A stretch of DNA of 64,000 nt from Gammaproteobacteria bacterium (GCA_007693855.1 RECU01000040.1:1-64000), one strand, 5' to 3'; numbered from the stretch's first letter, positions 1 through 8,103 are shown. A program made the numbers and translations. The notes: generated by a model not told the origin, from the letters alone.

Positions 1-614
1 CCCCGGTGGGCCCGCACCGCCAGACGGCGATCACCGCACTCGACGATCGCGCCCAGCACCTCCAGGGTGTCGGGGTCCTGCACGAGATCGACCACCGCGG
101 TGTCATAACGGCGCTCGATCCGCTCGCGCAGACGCACATTGGCATCAAAGGCCAGCCATACGCCGCTGGGTATCGGCAGGATGGTCGCCGTGTAGGCAAC
201 CGCCGCCCGGGCACCGAACTCGGGAAACTCCAGCACGGCATCACGCTCGCTGAAGCCTGTGCCACGAATGAATTCGGCGCCCGCCTGCGCCGCCCGCGCG
301 CGGATCCAGGGCTCCAGCGTGACCATCTCCTCCGCCCACCACTGGAGCAGCGCTTCGGGCACCGGGTTGGCGCGGCTCATGGCGCGCTGGTAATCGGCCA
401 ACGCCGCGGCGTTGTGCGAGATCAGCAGCGACTGGCCGGCGACACGGCTGTTGCCACCCGCCTCGGCCTCGGGCGCCTTCTCGCAGATCAGGATCCGGGC
501 CTCCGGCGAGAGATCATGCGCTTCGATGGCGGCGCAGGCTCCCGCCAGCCCGTAACCTGCAATCAGCAGATCGGTTTCGATGTCCCAGGTCTCGACGGCA
601 GCAGGACTGGCCAT
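1..614 (-). CDS. FAD-dependent oxidoreductase, FAD_binding_2 type (3' end cut by window)
   Basis: The reading frame is open from an ATG at 614 down to the window edge, so only about the first 204 residues are seen. Near the N-terminus is a Rossmann FAD-binding signature, IAGYGLAGACAAIEA, followed by an acidic stretch and RVAGQS, which is the layout of the fumarate reductase / flavocytochrome c / 3-ketosteroid dehydrogenase superfamily. Members oxidise or reduce C-C bonds using bound FAD; the substrate cannot be inferred because the catalytic half is missing. It is transcribed away from the LysR gene at 748, so that regulator is a natural candidate to control it. The neighbouring SDR, MaoC and HapK-like genes suggest a catabolic setting. 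Family confident, function open. Confidence 0.85.
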   Translation of the reverse strand, partial: MASPAAVETWDIETDLLIAGYGLAGACAAIEAHDLSPEARILICEKAPEAEAGGNSRVAGQSLLISHNAAALADYQRAMSRANPVPEALLQWWAEEMVTLEPWIRARAAQAGAEFIRGTGFSERDAVLEFPEFGARAAVAYTATILPIPSGVWLAFDANVRLRERIERRYDTAVVDLVQDPDTLEVLGAIVECGDRRLAVRAHR

Positions 615-747
615 GAGGTGTGGTCCTTTCAGACTGAAGTGTCCACTCAGCCTAGGCCGCGCGCGGCAGGCCGGGCCAACGAAAAAACGTGTTGTTGACA
701 ACAGTGAGTTGTAAAGTTCATCAATATGGCTGTTGAAAGGGCACGCA
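615..747. promoter_or_regulatory. Divergent intergenic region between FAD oxidoreductase and LysR gene
   Basis: This is the only space for both divergent promoters. It is visibly more AT-rich than its surroundings between 681 and 730. It contains the dyad GTTGaCAAC at 694-702 and a consensus-like -35 box TTGACA at 695-700 on the plus strand; no convincing -10 box is seen at 16-18 nt spacing. LysR proteins typically bind such divergent regions and repress themselves, so this is the likely operator zone, but the exact site is not proven. Confidence 0.4.
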
Positions 748-1692
748 ATGCAGCTGCAGCAACTCCGCTATTTCCTGGCCGTGGTGGAACACGGGGGGTT
801 CTCCCGGGCTGCCGAGGCGCTCGGGCGCACGCAACAGGCCCTCTCCAAGGGAGTCCAGACACTCGAGGACTCGCTGGGGGTCCGGCTGCTGGACCGCGGC
901 ACCCGCGTGGCAAGGCCGACCGTCTTCGGTCAGTTGCTGCTTGAGCCGGCCAGGGCGATCGACCATGAACTCACGGTGTTTCGTCTCCGTCTTGCCGATG
1001 CGCTGGAGGCCGCGTCAGGCCGGGTCCGCGTCGGCGCAAGCCCCACGGCGGCGGCACTGCTGGTCGGCGAGGCCGTGACGGCCATGAGACGACGACTGCC
1101 GGAAGTGCGCATCGAGGTGGTCACCGGCCTGCAGCCGCAACTGCTCGCACGCCTGCTGCAGGGCGAGCTCGACCTGTGCGTCGGCGTGGACACGCGCGAT
1201 GCCGAGCCCCATGGGGTGATCCGCGAGGTGCTCACCCATGAACGCTATCGCATCATCGCCGCGGCCGACCATCCCCTCGCGGGCCAACGTGACCCGGGCC
1301 ACGCCGCGCTGGTCCGGTGGCCATGGCTGCGTGGCAGCAATCTCGGGGTGGTCGAGACGCTGTTCCGGGAGGGCTTCGAGAAGCTCGGCGTCCCCCCACC
1401 GGAACCGGTGCTGGAGACCGATTCCCTGGAACTGGTACGCACCCTGCTGGGCAGCGACCAGTACCTGTGCCTGCTGCCGGAAGGACTGGTCCGGCGTGAA
1501 CTTGAACAGGGACAACTGACGGCGCTCGGCGGCGAGGCCCTGGCGTGGACCCGGCCGATCTCGATGGCGTATCGCGCCGACGCCTCGCCACCTCCGCCGG
1601 CATTGACGCTGGCCCGCGCCCTCCACGAAGCCGCCGATACCCAGAGGGTCAGCCGCCAGCCCTGGCCAGGCAGTAGCCGCCAGTGTCCGTGA
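748..1692 (+). CDS. LysR-family transcriptional regulator
   Basis: A 314-residue protein with the canonical N-terminal winged helix-turn-helix of LysR regulators (LRYFLAVVEHGGFSRAAE, then a recognition helix with TQQALSKGVQTLE and LGVRLLDRG), followed by an effector-binding periplasmic-protein-like domain to the C-terminus. Length is typical. The ATG at 748 is preferred over a TTG at 733 because AAAGG at 736-740 is well spaced from it. It is divergent from the FAD oxidoreductase at 614, the usual arrangement for a LysR gene and its target. The inducer is unknown; control of the adjacent oxidoreductase is inference from position. Confidence 0.93.
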   Translation: MQLQQLRYFLAVVEHGGFSRAAEALGRTQQALSKGVQTLEDSLGVRLLDRGTRVARPTVFGQLLLEPARAIDHELTVFRLRLADALEAASGRVRVGASPTAAALLVGEAVTAMRRRLPEVRIEVVTGLQPQLLARLLQGELDLCVGVDTRDAEPHGVIREVLTHERYRIIAAADHPLAGQRDPGHAALVRWPWLRGSNLGVVETLFREGFEKLGVPPPEPVLETDSLELVRTLLGSDQYLCLLPEGLVRRELEQGQLTALGGEALAWTRPISMAYRADASPPPPALTLARALHEAADTQRVSRQPWPGSSRQCP

Positions 1693-1708
1693 CTCCGCGG
1701 CAGGCCTC

Positions 1709-1834
1709 TCAGAGCGTATCTGATCTGCCGGCGACCGCGGTCAGCGCAGTGACGTCGATTTCCACGGCCATCCCGGGCAGCGCCAGCGCCGAGACCCCGA
1801 CCACGCTTGAGGCCGGCCGTGCCTCCGGTGGAAG
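1709..1834 (-). pseudogene. RidA/YjgF-family C-terminal remnant
   Basis: Reading the minus strand from about 1834 to a TGA at 1711-1709 gives about 40 codons whose translation includes RPASSVVGVSALALPG and then MAVEIDVTALTAVAG. This is the characteristic C-terminal strand-helix ending of RidA (enamine/imine deaminase) proteins, where the Arg of the R-x-x-x-x-V motif and the VEI(E/D)-x-x-A strand are conserved. An in-frame stop lies immediately upstream (near 1840), so the first two thirds of the gene are gone. It lies between the LysR gene and the SDR gene, both intact. I read it as the scar of a deletion rather than a working gene. Confidence 0.7.
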
Positions 1835-1868
1835 GCATCATTTGAGTCGTTGCCGAACGCCAGGCGGG

Positions 1869-2699
1869 TCAGTGCATCTCCACCCCGCCACTGACGTTCA
1901 TCGCCTCGCCGGTGACGTAGGCCGCCGCCTCCGAACACAGGAACGCCACGGCGTTGGCCGTATCACTGGGCAGGCCCACACGACGCATCGGGATGTTGTT
2001 GCGCATCTGCGCAAGGTAGTCCTCGACGCTCAAGCCCTTGTACCGCGCAAAATACTCGTTCTGCACCGAGCCGAGCCCGGTGGTGACATGGTTCGGGCAC
2101 ACGGCATTGACCGTGATCCCGTGCGGACCGAGCTCGACCGCGGTCGTGCGGGTCAGGCCCACCATGCCGTGCTTCGAGGAGACATAGGCACTCATGTGCG
2201 GATGCCCGGACTTGGCCGCCTGGCTGGCGATGTTGACGATGCGTCCGCCCTCGCCCTGCTTGATCATCTGCCGAGCCGCATGCTTGGTGCACAGGAAGGC
2301 CCCCATGAGGTTGACCTCCAGCACGGCGGTCCACTCCTCACGGGTCATCTCCGTGACGGGCTTGATCAGATAGCCGATCCCGGCGTTGTTGATCAGGATA
2401 TCCAGCCGGCCGAAGGCCTCCACCGTCTTTGCCACGGCGGCCTCGACCTGGGCCTCGTCGCGCACATCCAGCGGTACCGTGATGGCCTCGCCGCCGGCGC
2501 GACGGATATCCTCGGCCACCGCCTCCATCTCGTCACTGCTGCCAATGTGCTCTGCGCCCATGTGGGTCTGGGGGGTACCGAGATCGGTGACCACCACCCG
2601 CGCGCCATCGGCGGCCAGCTGCTTGAGGATCGCCTCGCCCAGGCCCTCGCGCCTGCCGGCGCCAGTACACAGGGCCACTTTGCCCTTCAGATCAGCCAT
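1869..2699 (-). CDS. SDR-family NAD(P)-dependent oxidoreductase
   Basis: A 276-residue classical short-chain dehydrogenase. Visible motifs are a glycine-rich cofactor loop CTGAGRREGLGEAI, the NNAG structural motif (LINNAGIGY), the catalytic Ser region IVNIAS and the catalytic YVSSK. The glycine loop has two more residues than the usual TG-x3-G-x-G. The start at 2699 is chosen because GGAG lies about 8 nt upstream and the sequence upstream of it is not SDR-like, although the frame stays open. It is the last gene of a same-strand run that begins with the HapK-like gene at 4369 (HapK-like, MaoC, unknown protein, SDR). Likely an alcohol/ketone oxidoreductase in a catabolic pathway; substrate unknown. 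Confidence 0.9.
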   Translation of the reverse strand: MADLKGKVALCTGAGRREGLGEAILKQLAADGARVVVTDLGTPQTHMGAEHIGSSDEMEAVAEDIRRAGGEAITVPLDVRDEAQVEAAVAKTVEAFGRLDILINNAGIGYLIKPVTEMTREEWTAVLEVNLMGAFLCTKHAARQMIKQGEGGRIVNIASQAAKSGHPHMSAYVSSKHGMVGLTRTTAVELGPHGITVNAVCPNHVTTGLGSVQNEYFARYKGLSVEDYLAQMRNNIPMRRVGLPSDTANAVAFLCSEAAAYVTGEAMNVSGGVEMH

Positions 2700-2728
2700 G
2701 CTGAAATCTCCACTGTGGTGTCGTTGAA

Positions 2729-3484
2729 TCAGGGGCCGTACTGCAGCTCGACAGTCTCGTAGACCGTCTGCATGTAGCCCCCGGCCTGGGCCTTCAAGAA
2801 CAGGAACTCGCCATCGTTGGTGCACCAGACGTCGTAGTCCGGGTGCTCCTGGGGCAGGCCTGGCGCCGACACGAAGCGGAAATGCAGCGCGTCGAAACGC
2901 CCGGCCTCGACTTCAAGCACCTCTTCGCCGACATACTCCATCCCCATGCCGATGCGAAACAGCATTGGCCCCGTCGCACCGCGATGATCCGGCGAGCTGA
3001 GCAGCACCGTATCGATTCCCTGGATGCCCGGACCCTTGCTGCGGTCATACAGCCGGAAGTGCCAGGAATCGCAGACAATGGCGTGGTTCTGGAAGGTCAG
3101 CAGCGGCGCATCGAGCTCCATACGCTGGTGCACGCGCCCCTCATGGGCCGTCCAGGCCTCGCACTCCGCGTGATCCGGGGCGAAGCGAAACCACGCCGAG
3201 CCCATGAAGCGGTCGCCGACACTCAGGCGCACGGAACAGTCGGTCGGCAGCCAGTCGGCATCCAGGCCATAGACGATATCGCGCATGACGTTCGGGCGGT
3301 CATCGATTTCGCAGTGGGCGCTTGCCGTGCGCTTGCCATCGCTGTGCGTGGTGATCAGGAAATACTCCCGGCCACGCTCTTCGCCTTTACGCTCGGGCTT
3401 GTTGCTGGTGTAGCGGATGGTGCCGCGCACGAAACGGTGATCGCGCTGGATGATCGGCAGTGCTGTCTTGTCGTCGCTGCTCAC
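2729..3484 (-). CDS. Conserved protein of unknown function, paralogue of the gene at 13322-14020
   Basis: A 251-residue soluble protein with no signal peptide or membrane segment that I can see. I cannot assign it to a characterised family. It is clearly homologous to the product of 13322-14020: both share an RGRE-[YF]-F block, an AH-x-EI block, R-L-S-x(2)-DRF-x-GS-x-WF-x-F, an [EV]AGRFDA block near residue 200 and a final V-W-x-T-x-DG. The conserved aromatic and Arg/Asp residues suggest a ligand-binding beta-barrel, but this is speculation. It lies 29 nt upstream of the SDR and downstream of the MaoC gene on the same strand, so it probably belongs to that catabolic operon. Confidence 0.75.
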   Translation of the reverse strand: MSSDDKTALPIIQRDHRFVRGTIRYTSNKPERKGEERGREYFLITTHSDGKRTASAHCEIDDRPNVMRDIVYGLDADWLPTDCSVRLSVGDRFMGSAWFRFAPDHAECEAWTAHEGRVHQRMELDAPLLTFQNHAIVCDSWHFRLYDRSKGPGIQGIDTVLLSSPDHRGATGPMLFRIGMGMEYVGEEVLEVEAGRFDALHFRFVSAPGLPQEHPDYDVWCTNDGEFLFLKAQAGGYMQTVYETVELQYGP

Positions 3485-3529
3485 GTGTACTCCCGTGGGT
3501 CGTTGCGTTCCGGCCCGACGCCGGGCGGC

Positions 3530-4048
3530 TCAGTAATTGATCCTGTCTTCCACGCCATGGCCGCGACGAGCCACCAGGATGGTGCGTTCGAAGCTGCAGA
3601 CGATCTTGTCGTCCTGGTTGCGCCCGAGCGTCTTGACCGTCACCAGACCCGCACCGGGCCGCGATTTCGACTCGCGCTTGCCCAGCACCTCGGACTCCGC
3701 ATACAGCGTGTCACCGGCAAACACAGGATGGGTCATGTTGATATCGGTCCAGCCGAGGTTCGCAATCGCCTTCTGGCTGACGTCACTCACGCTCATGCCC
3801 ACAAGCACCGCCAGGGTAAACGGACTGGCGATCAGGGGCCGGGCGAACTCGCTGGCGCGCGCGTACTCGGTGTCGAAGTGCAGCGGATGGGTGTTCATGG
3901 TCAGGAGGGTGAACCAGGTGTTCTCCGTCTCCGTGAGGGTGCGCCCCGGTCGATGTTCGTAGACATCGCCGACGTTGAAGTCCTCGAAGTAGCGACCGAA
4001 GGTTTCCCGGTAGCGCTGCGGCCCGACTTCCTTGATGTTCTGCACCAT
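3530..4048 (-). CDS. MaoC-family (R)-hydratase/dehydratase
   Basis: A 172-residue single hot-dog-fold MaoC protein. The hydratase-2-type signature appears as TMNTHPLHFDTEYARAS, with the Asn/His pair that hydrates the double bond of enoyl-CoA substrates; a second typical segment is HPVFAGDTLYAESEV. Proteins of this size hydrate 2-enoyl-CoA or mesaconyl-CoA-like substrates. It sits 9 nt downstream of the HapK-like gene and upstream of the unknown family protein and SDR, consistent with sequential hydration and dehydrogenation steps on a CoA ester. The precise substrate cannot be read from sequence. Confidence 0.88.
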   Translation of the reverse strand: MVQNIKEVGPQRYRETFGRYFEDFNVGDVYEHRPGRTLTETENTWFTLLTMNTHPLHFDTEYARASEFARPLIASPFTLAVLVGMSVSDVSQKAIANLGWTDINMTHPVFAGDTLYAESEVLGKRESKSRPGAGLVTVKTLGRNQDDKIVCSFERTILVARRGHGVEDRINY

Positions 4049-4057
4049 GACGGGCGC

Positions 4058-4369
4058 TCAGCCCAGCGCTTCACAGACGATGAACTGCGGGCTGTCGGCG
4101 AAGCCCCGGAACTCGGCCGCGACCTGGCGCATCGCATCGGTGCCCACTTCTTCACGAAACCGCGCCATGTCGTTGATGCGGATCACCTCGATGTACTCGT
4201 ACGGTGGCTTGCCATCCCCGCCGAGCAGACCTTCGGCGCGCAGTGCATCGAAACCGTCGACGGCGGACAGTCCGCGGACCGTCGGCAGGTCGGTAGTCTT
4301 TGCCCAGTGTTCGTAGGCGTCGCGGTCGGCGTCGGTCTTGAGATTGAACAGCACGATGATCTGCGGCAT
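4058..4369 (-). CDS. REDY/HapK-like small protein
   Basis: A 103-residue protein starting MPQIIVLFNLK. The pattern VLFNLK, the YEHWAKTTDLPTVRGL block and the PPYEYIEVIRINDM block resemble the REDY-like/HapK family, small ferredoxin-like-fold proteins first noted in prodigiosin-type clusters but also found beside catabolic genes. The start at 4369 is chosen over an upstream extension because the family begins directly with this beta strand. It is the first gene of the minus-strand run toward the SDR and is divergent from the YciI-like gene. Biochemical role unknown; family call moderate. Confidence 0.65.
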   Translation of the reverse strand: MPQIIVLFNLKTDADRDAYEHWAKTTDLPTVRGLSAVDGFDALRAEGLLGGDGKPPYEYIEVIRINDMARFREEVGTDAMRQVAAEFRGFADSPQFIVCEALG

Positions 4370-4496
4370 GAGAGGATTCCTGGCGGTGACGGGGGCCGGC
4401 GGACCCTGAGGGCGCACCGGGCGAGCGCCGGGACTGTAGAATGGCGACCCCACTGTGTCAAACCACCAGGCGGACGCCGATCTGGAGACAACGCTC

Positions 4497-4805
4497 ATGC
4501 ACTACGCCATCACCTGCCGCGACACCCCGGGCTCCAGCGCCGCAAGACAGCACCACCTCGAGGCGCATCTGGCTCACGTCCGCGAGGCCCTGGCCAAGGA
4601 CGATACCCTCTGTCTGGCCGGGCCGCTTCGCGATGAGGCGGGCGCAATCGTCGGCAGCCTGCTGGTCGTCAAGGCCGACTCAGCCGACGCCGCACGCCAA
4701 TGGCTCGAATGCGACCCCTACCATGGCGCGGGGATCTGGGGCGAGATCCGGATCGAGCCCTTCGTGCCGGCCGCTGGGCACTGGCTGGGCGGGGTAAACT
4801 GGTAG
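4497..4805 (+). CDS. YciI-family protein
   Basis: A 102-residue protein beginning MHYAITCRDTPGSS. It shows the features of the YCII domain: a leading beta strand, an R-x(3)-L-x-H-L helix, the A-G-P-L-x-D turn and a late E-x-D/E-P segment (ECDPYHGAGIW) before the final strand. Family members are ferredoxin-like dimers of largely unknown role, sometimes linked to ring-cleavage or dehalogenation chemistry. The ATG at 4497 is preferred to upstream codons because it begins the domain exactly and has GGAG about 10 nt upstream. It is divergent from the HapK-like gene. Confidence 0.85.
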   Translation: MHYAITCRDTPGSSAARQHHLEAHLAHVREALAKDDTLCLAGPLRDEAGAIVGSLLVVKADSADAARQWLECDPYHGAGIWGEIRIEPFVPAAGHWLGGVNW

Positions 4806-4824
4806 CCTGTGCCCAGCACCTGAT

Positions 4825-5334
4825 TCAGGGCATCTGTTGTTCGGGCTCGCCTGCGGCAGGTTCGCCATCCTCGCCGCGACCGAAGCGGATCAACAGTTCC
4901 TGGAGGCCGGCCGGATCCAGCGCCTGCACCGAACTGATGCGGCAGCCTTCGTCGCGGTCACGTCGCGAGTCCAGCCCTGGCAGCGCGGCGCTCAGGCGCT
5001 CTCCGGGAAACCCGCACAAGCGACCGCGATCACCCTGCATTCGCAGGCCGGCGCCAAGCCGCAGCCCCGGGCAGGCGCCGGCCAGCACGATATGGAAGGC
5101 ATTGGCACGGTCCGGGGCATAGACCAGCAGGTTGCGACTGTCGAGCAACTGGTACTCGCGCACCCGTGACAGCTGCACACAGTCCGGGCCCTGCCAGGCG
5201 GCGGCGGTGTCCCCCTCCTCGCCGGGCAGGCTCGCGCAGCCCGACAGTCCGAGCGCGGCGGACACCAGCAGCAGCGCCGTCAATGCCGCCGGGCGCGCAG
5301 CCGACAGTGCCGTCGGCGCGCCGCCGCGTATCAT
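4825..5334 (-). CDS. DUF6491-like lipoprotein
   Basis: A 169-residue predicted lipoprotein. A hydrophobic signal segment (AALTALLLVSAALG) ends in the lipobox LSGCAS, so the mature protein would be anchored through that Cys. The mature part has conserved-looking Cys residues (GPDCVQL, GACPGLRL, GRLCGF, EGCRI), a pattern seen in small DUF6491 lipoproteins of Gammaproteobacteria with a CxGL centre. The function is unknown. Its ATG overlaps the TGA of sseA by 4 nt (ATGA at 5331-5334), so it is translationally coupled behind the sulfurtransferase. Confidence 0.75.
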   Translation of the reverse strand: MIRGGAPTALSAARPAALTALLLVSAALGLSGCASLPGEEGDTAAAWQGPDCVQLSRVREYQLLDSRNLLVYAPDRANAFHIVLAGACPGLRLGAGLRMQGDRGRLCGFPGERLSAALPGLDSRRDRDEGCRISSVQALDPAGLQELLIRFGRGEDGEPAAGEPEQQMP

Positions 5335-6203
5335 ATCTCCACAGGCGCCGGCGCATCCCCCACAGCCGTCGCCACCGGGCGGGCGGGATCACGAATCCAC
5401 TCGCTCCAGGATCCCGGGTAGAGCGCCGCACCGTCGAGGCCCGCGACTTCCATGGCCAGCAGCAGGTGACATGCGGTCACCCCGGAGCCGCACATGGCGG
5501 CCGTTTGCGCCGGCGCAATGCCCCCCAGGCTGGCCTGCAGGCGCTCCCGGAGCACGTCTCTGGCCAGGAACCGACCCGCCGTGTCGAGGTTCTGTGTGAA
5601 CGGATGGTTGACGGCCCCCGAGACATGCCCGGCCACCGGGTCGATCGGTTCCTCGGCGCCGCTGAACCGCTCCGGACCGCGCGCATCCAGCAGCCGCGCC
5701 ACCCGCCCCTGGAGAATATCCTCGGCGTCGACGCACGCTCCGAGCGGCGCCCCCGGCATGAACCGCACCCGCGGCGGGATCACCTCGCCTGGATCCAAGC
5801 TGCGTCCACCCGCCAGCCAGGCCTGCAGCCCCCCGTTCAGCACGGCCACCGCGCCATGGCCCATCCAGCGGAGCAGCCACCAGAGGCGCGCGGCATACGC
5901 GCCGCCCGCGTTGTCATAAGCGACCACTTGGTGGTTGTTGGAAATCCCCAGCATGCCCAGCGTGGCCTCGAAGTCGTGCCGGGAAGGCAGCGGGTGACGG
6001 CCCGTGTGTTCGCTGACCGGGCCTGAGAGGTCGCGCTCCAGATCCGCGTAGACGGCACCGGGAATGTGTCCGCGCAGGTAGGCTGCGCGCCCGGCCCCCG
6101 GATCGGTCAACTGGAAGCTGCAGTCGATCACCCGGAGTGCGGCGTCGTCGAGGCGGGCCGCGAGCGTGTTCGCGTCGATCAGCGTGGTCAGCATGGTGGT
6201 CAT
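5331..6203 (-). CDS. sseA: 3-mercaptopyruvate/thiosulfate sulfurtransferase
   Basis: A 290-residue two-domain rhodanese. The inactive N-terminal domain includes the CRGHIPGA-like segment YLRGHIPGAVYAD, and the C-terminal domain carries the active loop CGSGVTACH with Cys238 as the sulfur-accepting nucleophile. The CGSGVTA loop is the form typical of mercaptopyruvate sulfurtransferases, which move sulfur from 3-mercaptopyruvate to thiol acceptors or cyanide. The start at 6203 is selected because the upstream in-frame extension is not rhodanese-like. It is divergent from etfB, with a lipoprotein gene coupled behind it. Confidence 0.93.
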   Translation of the reverse strand: MTTMLTTLIDANTLAARLDDAALRVIDCSFQLTDPGAGRAAYLRGHIPGAVYADLERDLSGPVSEHTGRHPLPSRHDFEATLGMLGISNNHQVVAYDNAGGAYAARLWWLLRWMGHGAVAVLNGGLQAWLAGGRSLDPGEVIPPRVRFMPGAPLGACVDAEDILQGRVARLLDARGPERFSGAEEPIDPVAGHVSGAVNHPFTQNLDTAGRFLARDVLRERLQASLGGIAPAQTAAMCGSGVTACHLLLAMEVAGLDGAALYPGSWSEWIRDPARPVATAVGDAPAPVEI

Positions 6204-6412
6204 GACGTCTCCAGAGACCCGGGCAGACGCCCGGCAAAATCCGGGGCGCATTCTAACACCCGGGGTAGGCCCGACCGCCGCCCGGCATCCCCGGGCTGCA
6301 ACCCGGGCCGCCAGACGATACAATTGCCGGGTTGTAGACCCGCCAGAGCACCCAAAGGTGCCATGCGGCCTTGAGCAGACTGTCGAATTGCACAGACCAG
6401 GAGACGACTTCC
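6204..6412. promoter_or_regulatory. Divergent region between sseA and etfBA with inverted repeat
   Basis: The 209 bp between the divergent sseA and etfB genes hold an inverted repeat CAACCCGG (6299-6306) / CCGGGTTG (6327-6334). Between its arms lies TACAAT (6319-6324), which resembles a -10 box on the plus strand, though no good -35 box is found at standard spacing. The etfB ribosome-binding site AGGAG is at 6399-6403. I suggest an operator/promoter for etfBA, without direct support. Confidence 0.3.
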
Positions 6413-7162
6413 ATGGAAAAAATCATGGTCGCGGTCAAGCGCGTCGTGGACTACAACGTCCGCGTGCGCGTGAAGCCCGATGGATCGGGCGTGGTGACCG
6501 ACGGGGTGAAGATGAGCATCAACCCCTTCGATGAGATCGCGCTGGAAGAAGCGCTGCGCATCCGCGAACGCGGCGACGCCGCCGAGGTGATCGTCGTGTC
6601 GATCGGCAGCAGCGAGTGCCAGCAGCAGCTGCGCACCGGTCTGGCCATGGGTGCCGACCGCGCCATCCTGGTGGAGACCGGTCAGCCGGTCGAACCGCTG
6701 GCCGCCGCCCGGGTGCTGTTGAAGCTCATCGAGCGCGAGGGCGTCGAACTGGTCATCCTCGGCAAGCAGGCCATCGATGACGACAACAGCCAGACGGGCC
6801 AGATGCTGGCCGCCCTCTGGGAGCGCCCACAGGCCACCTTCGCCTCGGAGATCAAGTTCGCGGACGGCAAGGCCACGGTCACCCGTGAGGTGGATGCGGG
6901 CCTCGAGGTCATCGAGGTAGACCTCCCTGCAGTGGTGACCACCGACCTGCGCCTGAACGAGCCGCGCTATGTGAAGCTGCCGGACATCATGAAGGCGAAG
7001 AAAAAGCCTCTCGATACCATCGCGATTACGGACCTGGACGTGACCACCGACGCGCAGTTCAAGGTGACGAATTTCGCACCGCCAGAGCAGCGTCAGAAAG
7101 GCGTGATGGTCGAGGATGTGGCGGGCCTGGTGAAGGCCCTCAAGGACAAGGGACTCGTCTGA
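6413..7162 (+). CDS. etfB: Electron transfer flavoprotein beta subunit
   Basis: A 249-residue ETF beta subunit. It opens with KIMVAVKRVVDYN, has the SINPFDEIALEEALR motif, and the ETF-beta recognition and AMP-binding region LGKQAIDDDNSQTGQMLA, ending with a Lys-rich K-AKKKPL stretch in the loop that contacts dehydrogenases. With EtfA it accepts electrons from acyl-CoA and related dehydrogenases and passes them to ETF:quinone oxidoreductase. The start at 6413 is supported by AGGAG at 6399-6403. Its stop overlaps the etfA start by 1 nt (TGATG), so the two are coupled. The acyl-CoA dehydrogenase at 33591 is a plausible client. Confidence 0.97.
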   Translation: MEKIMVAVKRVVDYNVRVRVKPDGSGVVTDGVKMSINPFDEIALEEALRIRERGDAAEVIVVSIGSSECQQQLRTGLAMGADRAILVETGQPVEPLAAARVLLKLIEREGVELVILGKQAIDDDNSQTGQMLAALWERPQATFASEIKFADGKATVTREVDAGLEVIEVDLPAVVTTDLRLNEPRYVKLPDIMKAKKKPLDTIAITDLDVTTDAQFKVTNFAPPEQRQKGVMVEDVAGLVKALKDKGLV

Positions 7163-8103
7163 TGAGCAGAATACTGATCGTAGCCGAGCATGACGGCAAC
7201 TCACTGAATGCAGCGACCGCGAAAACCGTCAGCTGCGCCGCCGACTTCGGGGTAGAGGGCATCGACGTGGTGGTCTTCGCCGCCGACGGCGCCGCCATCG
7301 CCGAGCAGGCCGCCAGGCTCACGGGCGTTACGCGGGTCATTCGCGTCGACCACAGCGCCAACGCGCAGCCCCTGGCCGCCGTCCTGGCCCCCCAGGTCGC
7401 CGCCCTCGCCGCCGACTACAGCCACGTGCTCGGCCCCTCGACAACCTTTGGCAAGGACCTCATGCCGCGGGTCGCGGCCCTGCTGGGTGTCGGCCAGCTC
7501 TCGGACATCATGGATGTCCAGTCGGCCTATACGTTCCGTCGCCCGATCTACGCGGGCAATGCCATCATCACGGTTGAGGCCCCTGAGGATCGCACGCTGG
7601 TGGCGACGGTCCGGGTCGCCTCCTACCAGGCGGCCGCCGAGGAGGGTGCCGCGGAGATCGAATCCCGTGACCTCGATGTGGCGCTGCCGGAACACACGCG
7701 CTTCAAGGAAGTGCGCGGCGGTAGCAGCGACCGCCCCGACCTGCAAACTGCCCCGCGTGTGGTCTCCGGTGGCCGCGCGCTCGGCAGCTCGGAGAACTTC
7801 GAGCTGATCTTCGGCTTTGCCGACAGCATCGGTGCCGCGGTCGGCGCCAGCCGTGCGGCGGTCGACGCCGGCTATGTACCGAACGAGTTGCAGGTCGGGC
7901 AGACCGGCAAGATCATCGCGCCTGAGCTCTACATCGCCGTCGGCATCTCGGGCGCCATCCAGCACCTGACCGGGATCAAGGACGCCGGCACCATTGTTGC
8001 CATCAACAAGGATGGCGAGGCGCCGATCTTCGAGGTGGCGGACATCGGTCTGGTGGGCGACCTCTTCCAGGTCATTCCCGAGTTGCAGTCGGCCCTGAAC
8101 TGA
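7162..8103 (+). CDS. etfA: Electron transfer flavoprotein alpha subunit
   Basis: A 313-residue ETF alpha subunit. The N-terminal alpha/beta half starts ILIVAEHDG; the C-terminal half has the FAD-binding core [37 protein letters not shown] as the FAD loop and [15 protein letters not shown], typical of the family. It forms a heterodimer with EtfB in the cytoplasm, binding FAD between domains. The ATG overlaps the etfB stop codon. A strong stem-loop follows the gene at 8112-8143 and likely ends the etfBA transcript before the MFS gene. Confidence 0.97.
   Translation: MSRILIVAEHDGNSLNAATAKTVSCAADFGVEGIDVVVFAADGAAIAEQAARLTGVTRVIRVDHSANAQPLAAVLAPQVAALAADYSHVLGPSTTFGKDLMPRVAALLGVGQLSDIMDVQSAYTFRRPIYAGNAIITVEAPEDRTLVATVRVASYQAAAEEGAAEIESRDLDVALPEHTRFKEVRGGSSDRPDLQTAPRVVSGGRALGSSENFELIFGFADSIGAAVGASRAAVDAGYVPNELQVGQTGKIIAPELYIAVGISGAIQHLTGIKDAGTIVAINKDGEAPIFEVADIGLVGDLFQVIPELQSALN

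Noticed and set aside
1741-1938. Small Arg/Trp-rich minus-strand frame as a gene
   Set aside because: Its translation has no recognisable character; the RidA remnant occupies another frame over the same region and explains the sequence.
2843-4636. A 597-codon plus-strand open frame over the DUF, MaoC and HapK-like genes
   Set aside because: It is antisense to three genes with recognisable protein motifs and reads as low-complexity Arg/His-rich text. Long shadow frames are normal in GC-rich DNA.
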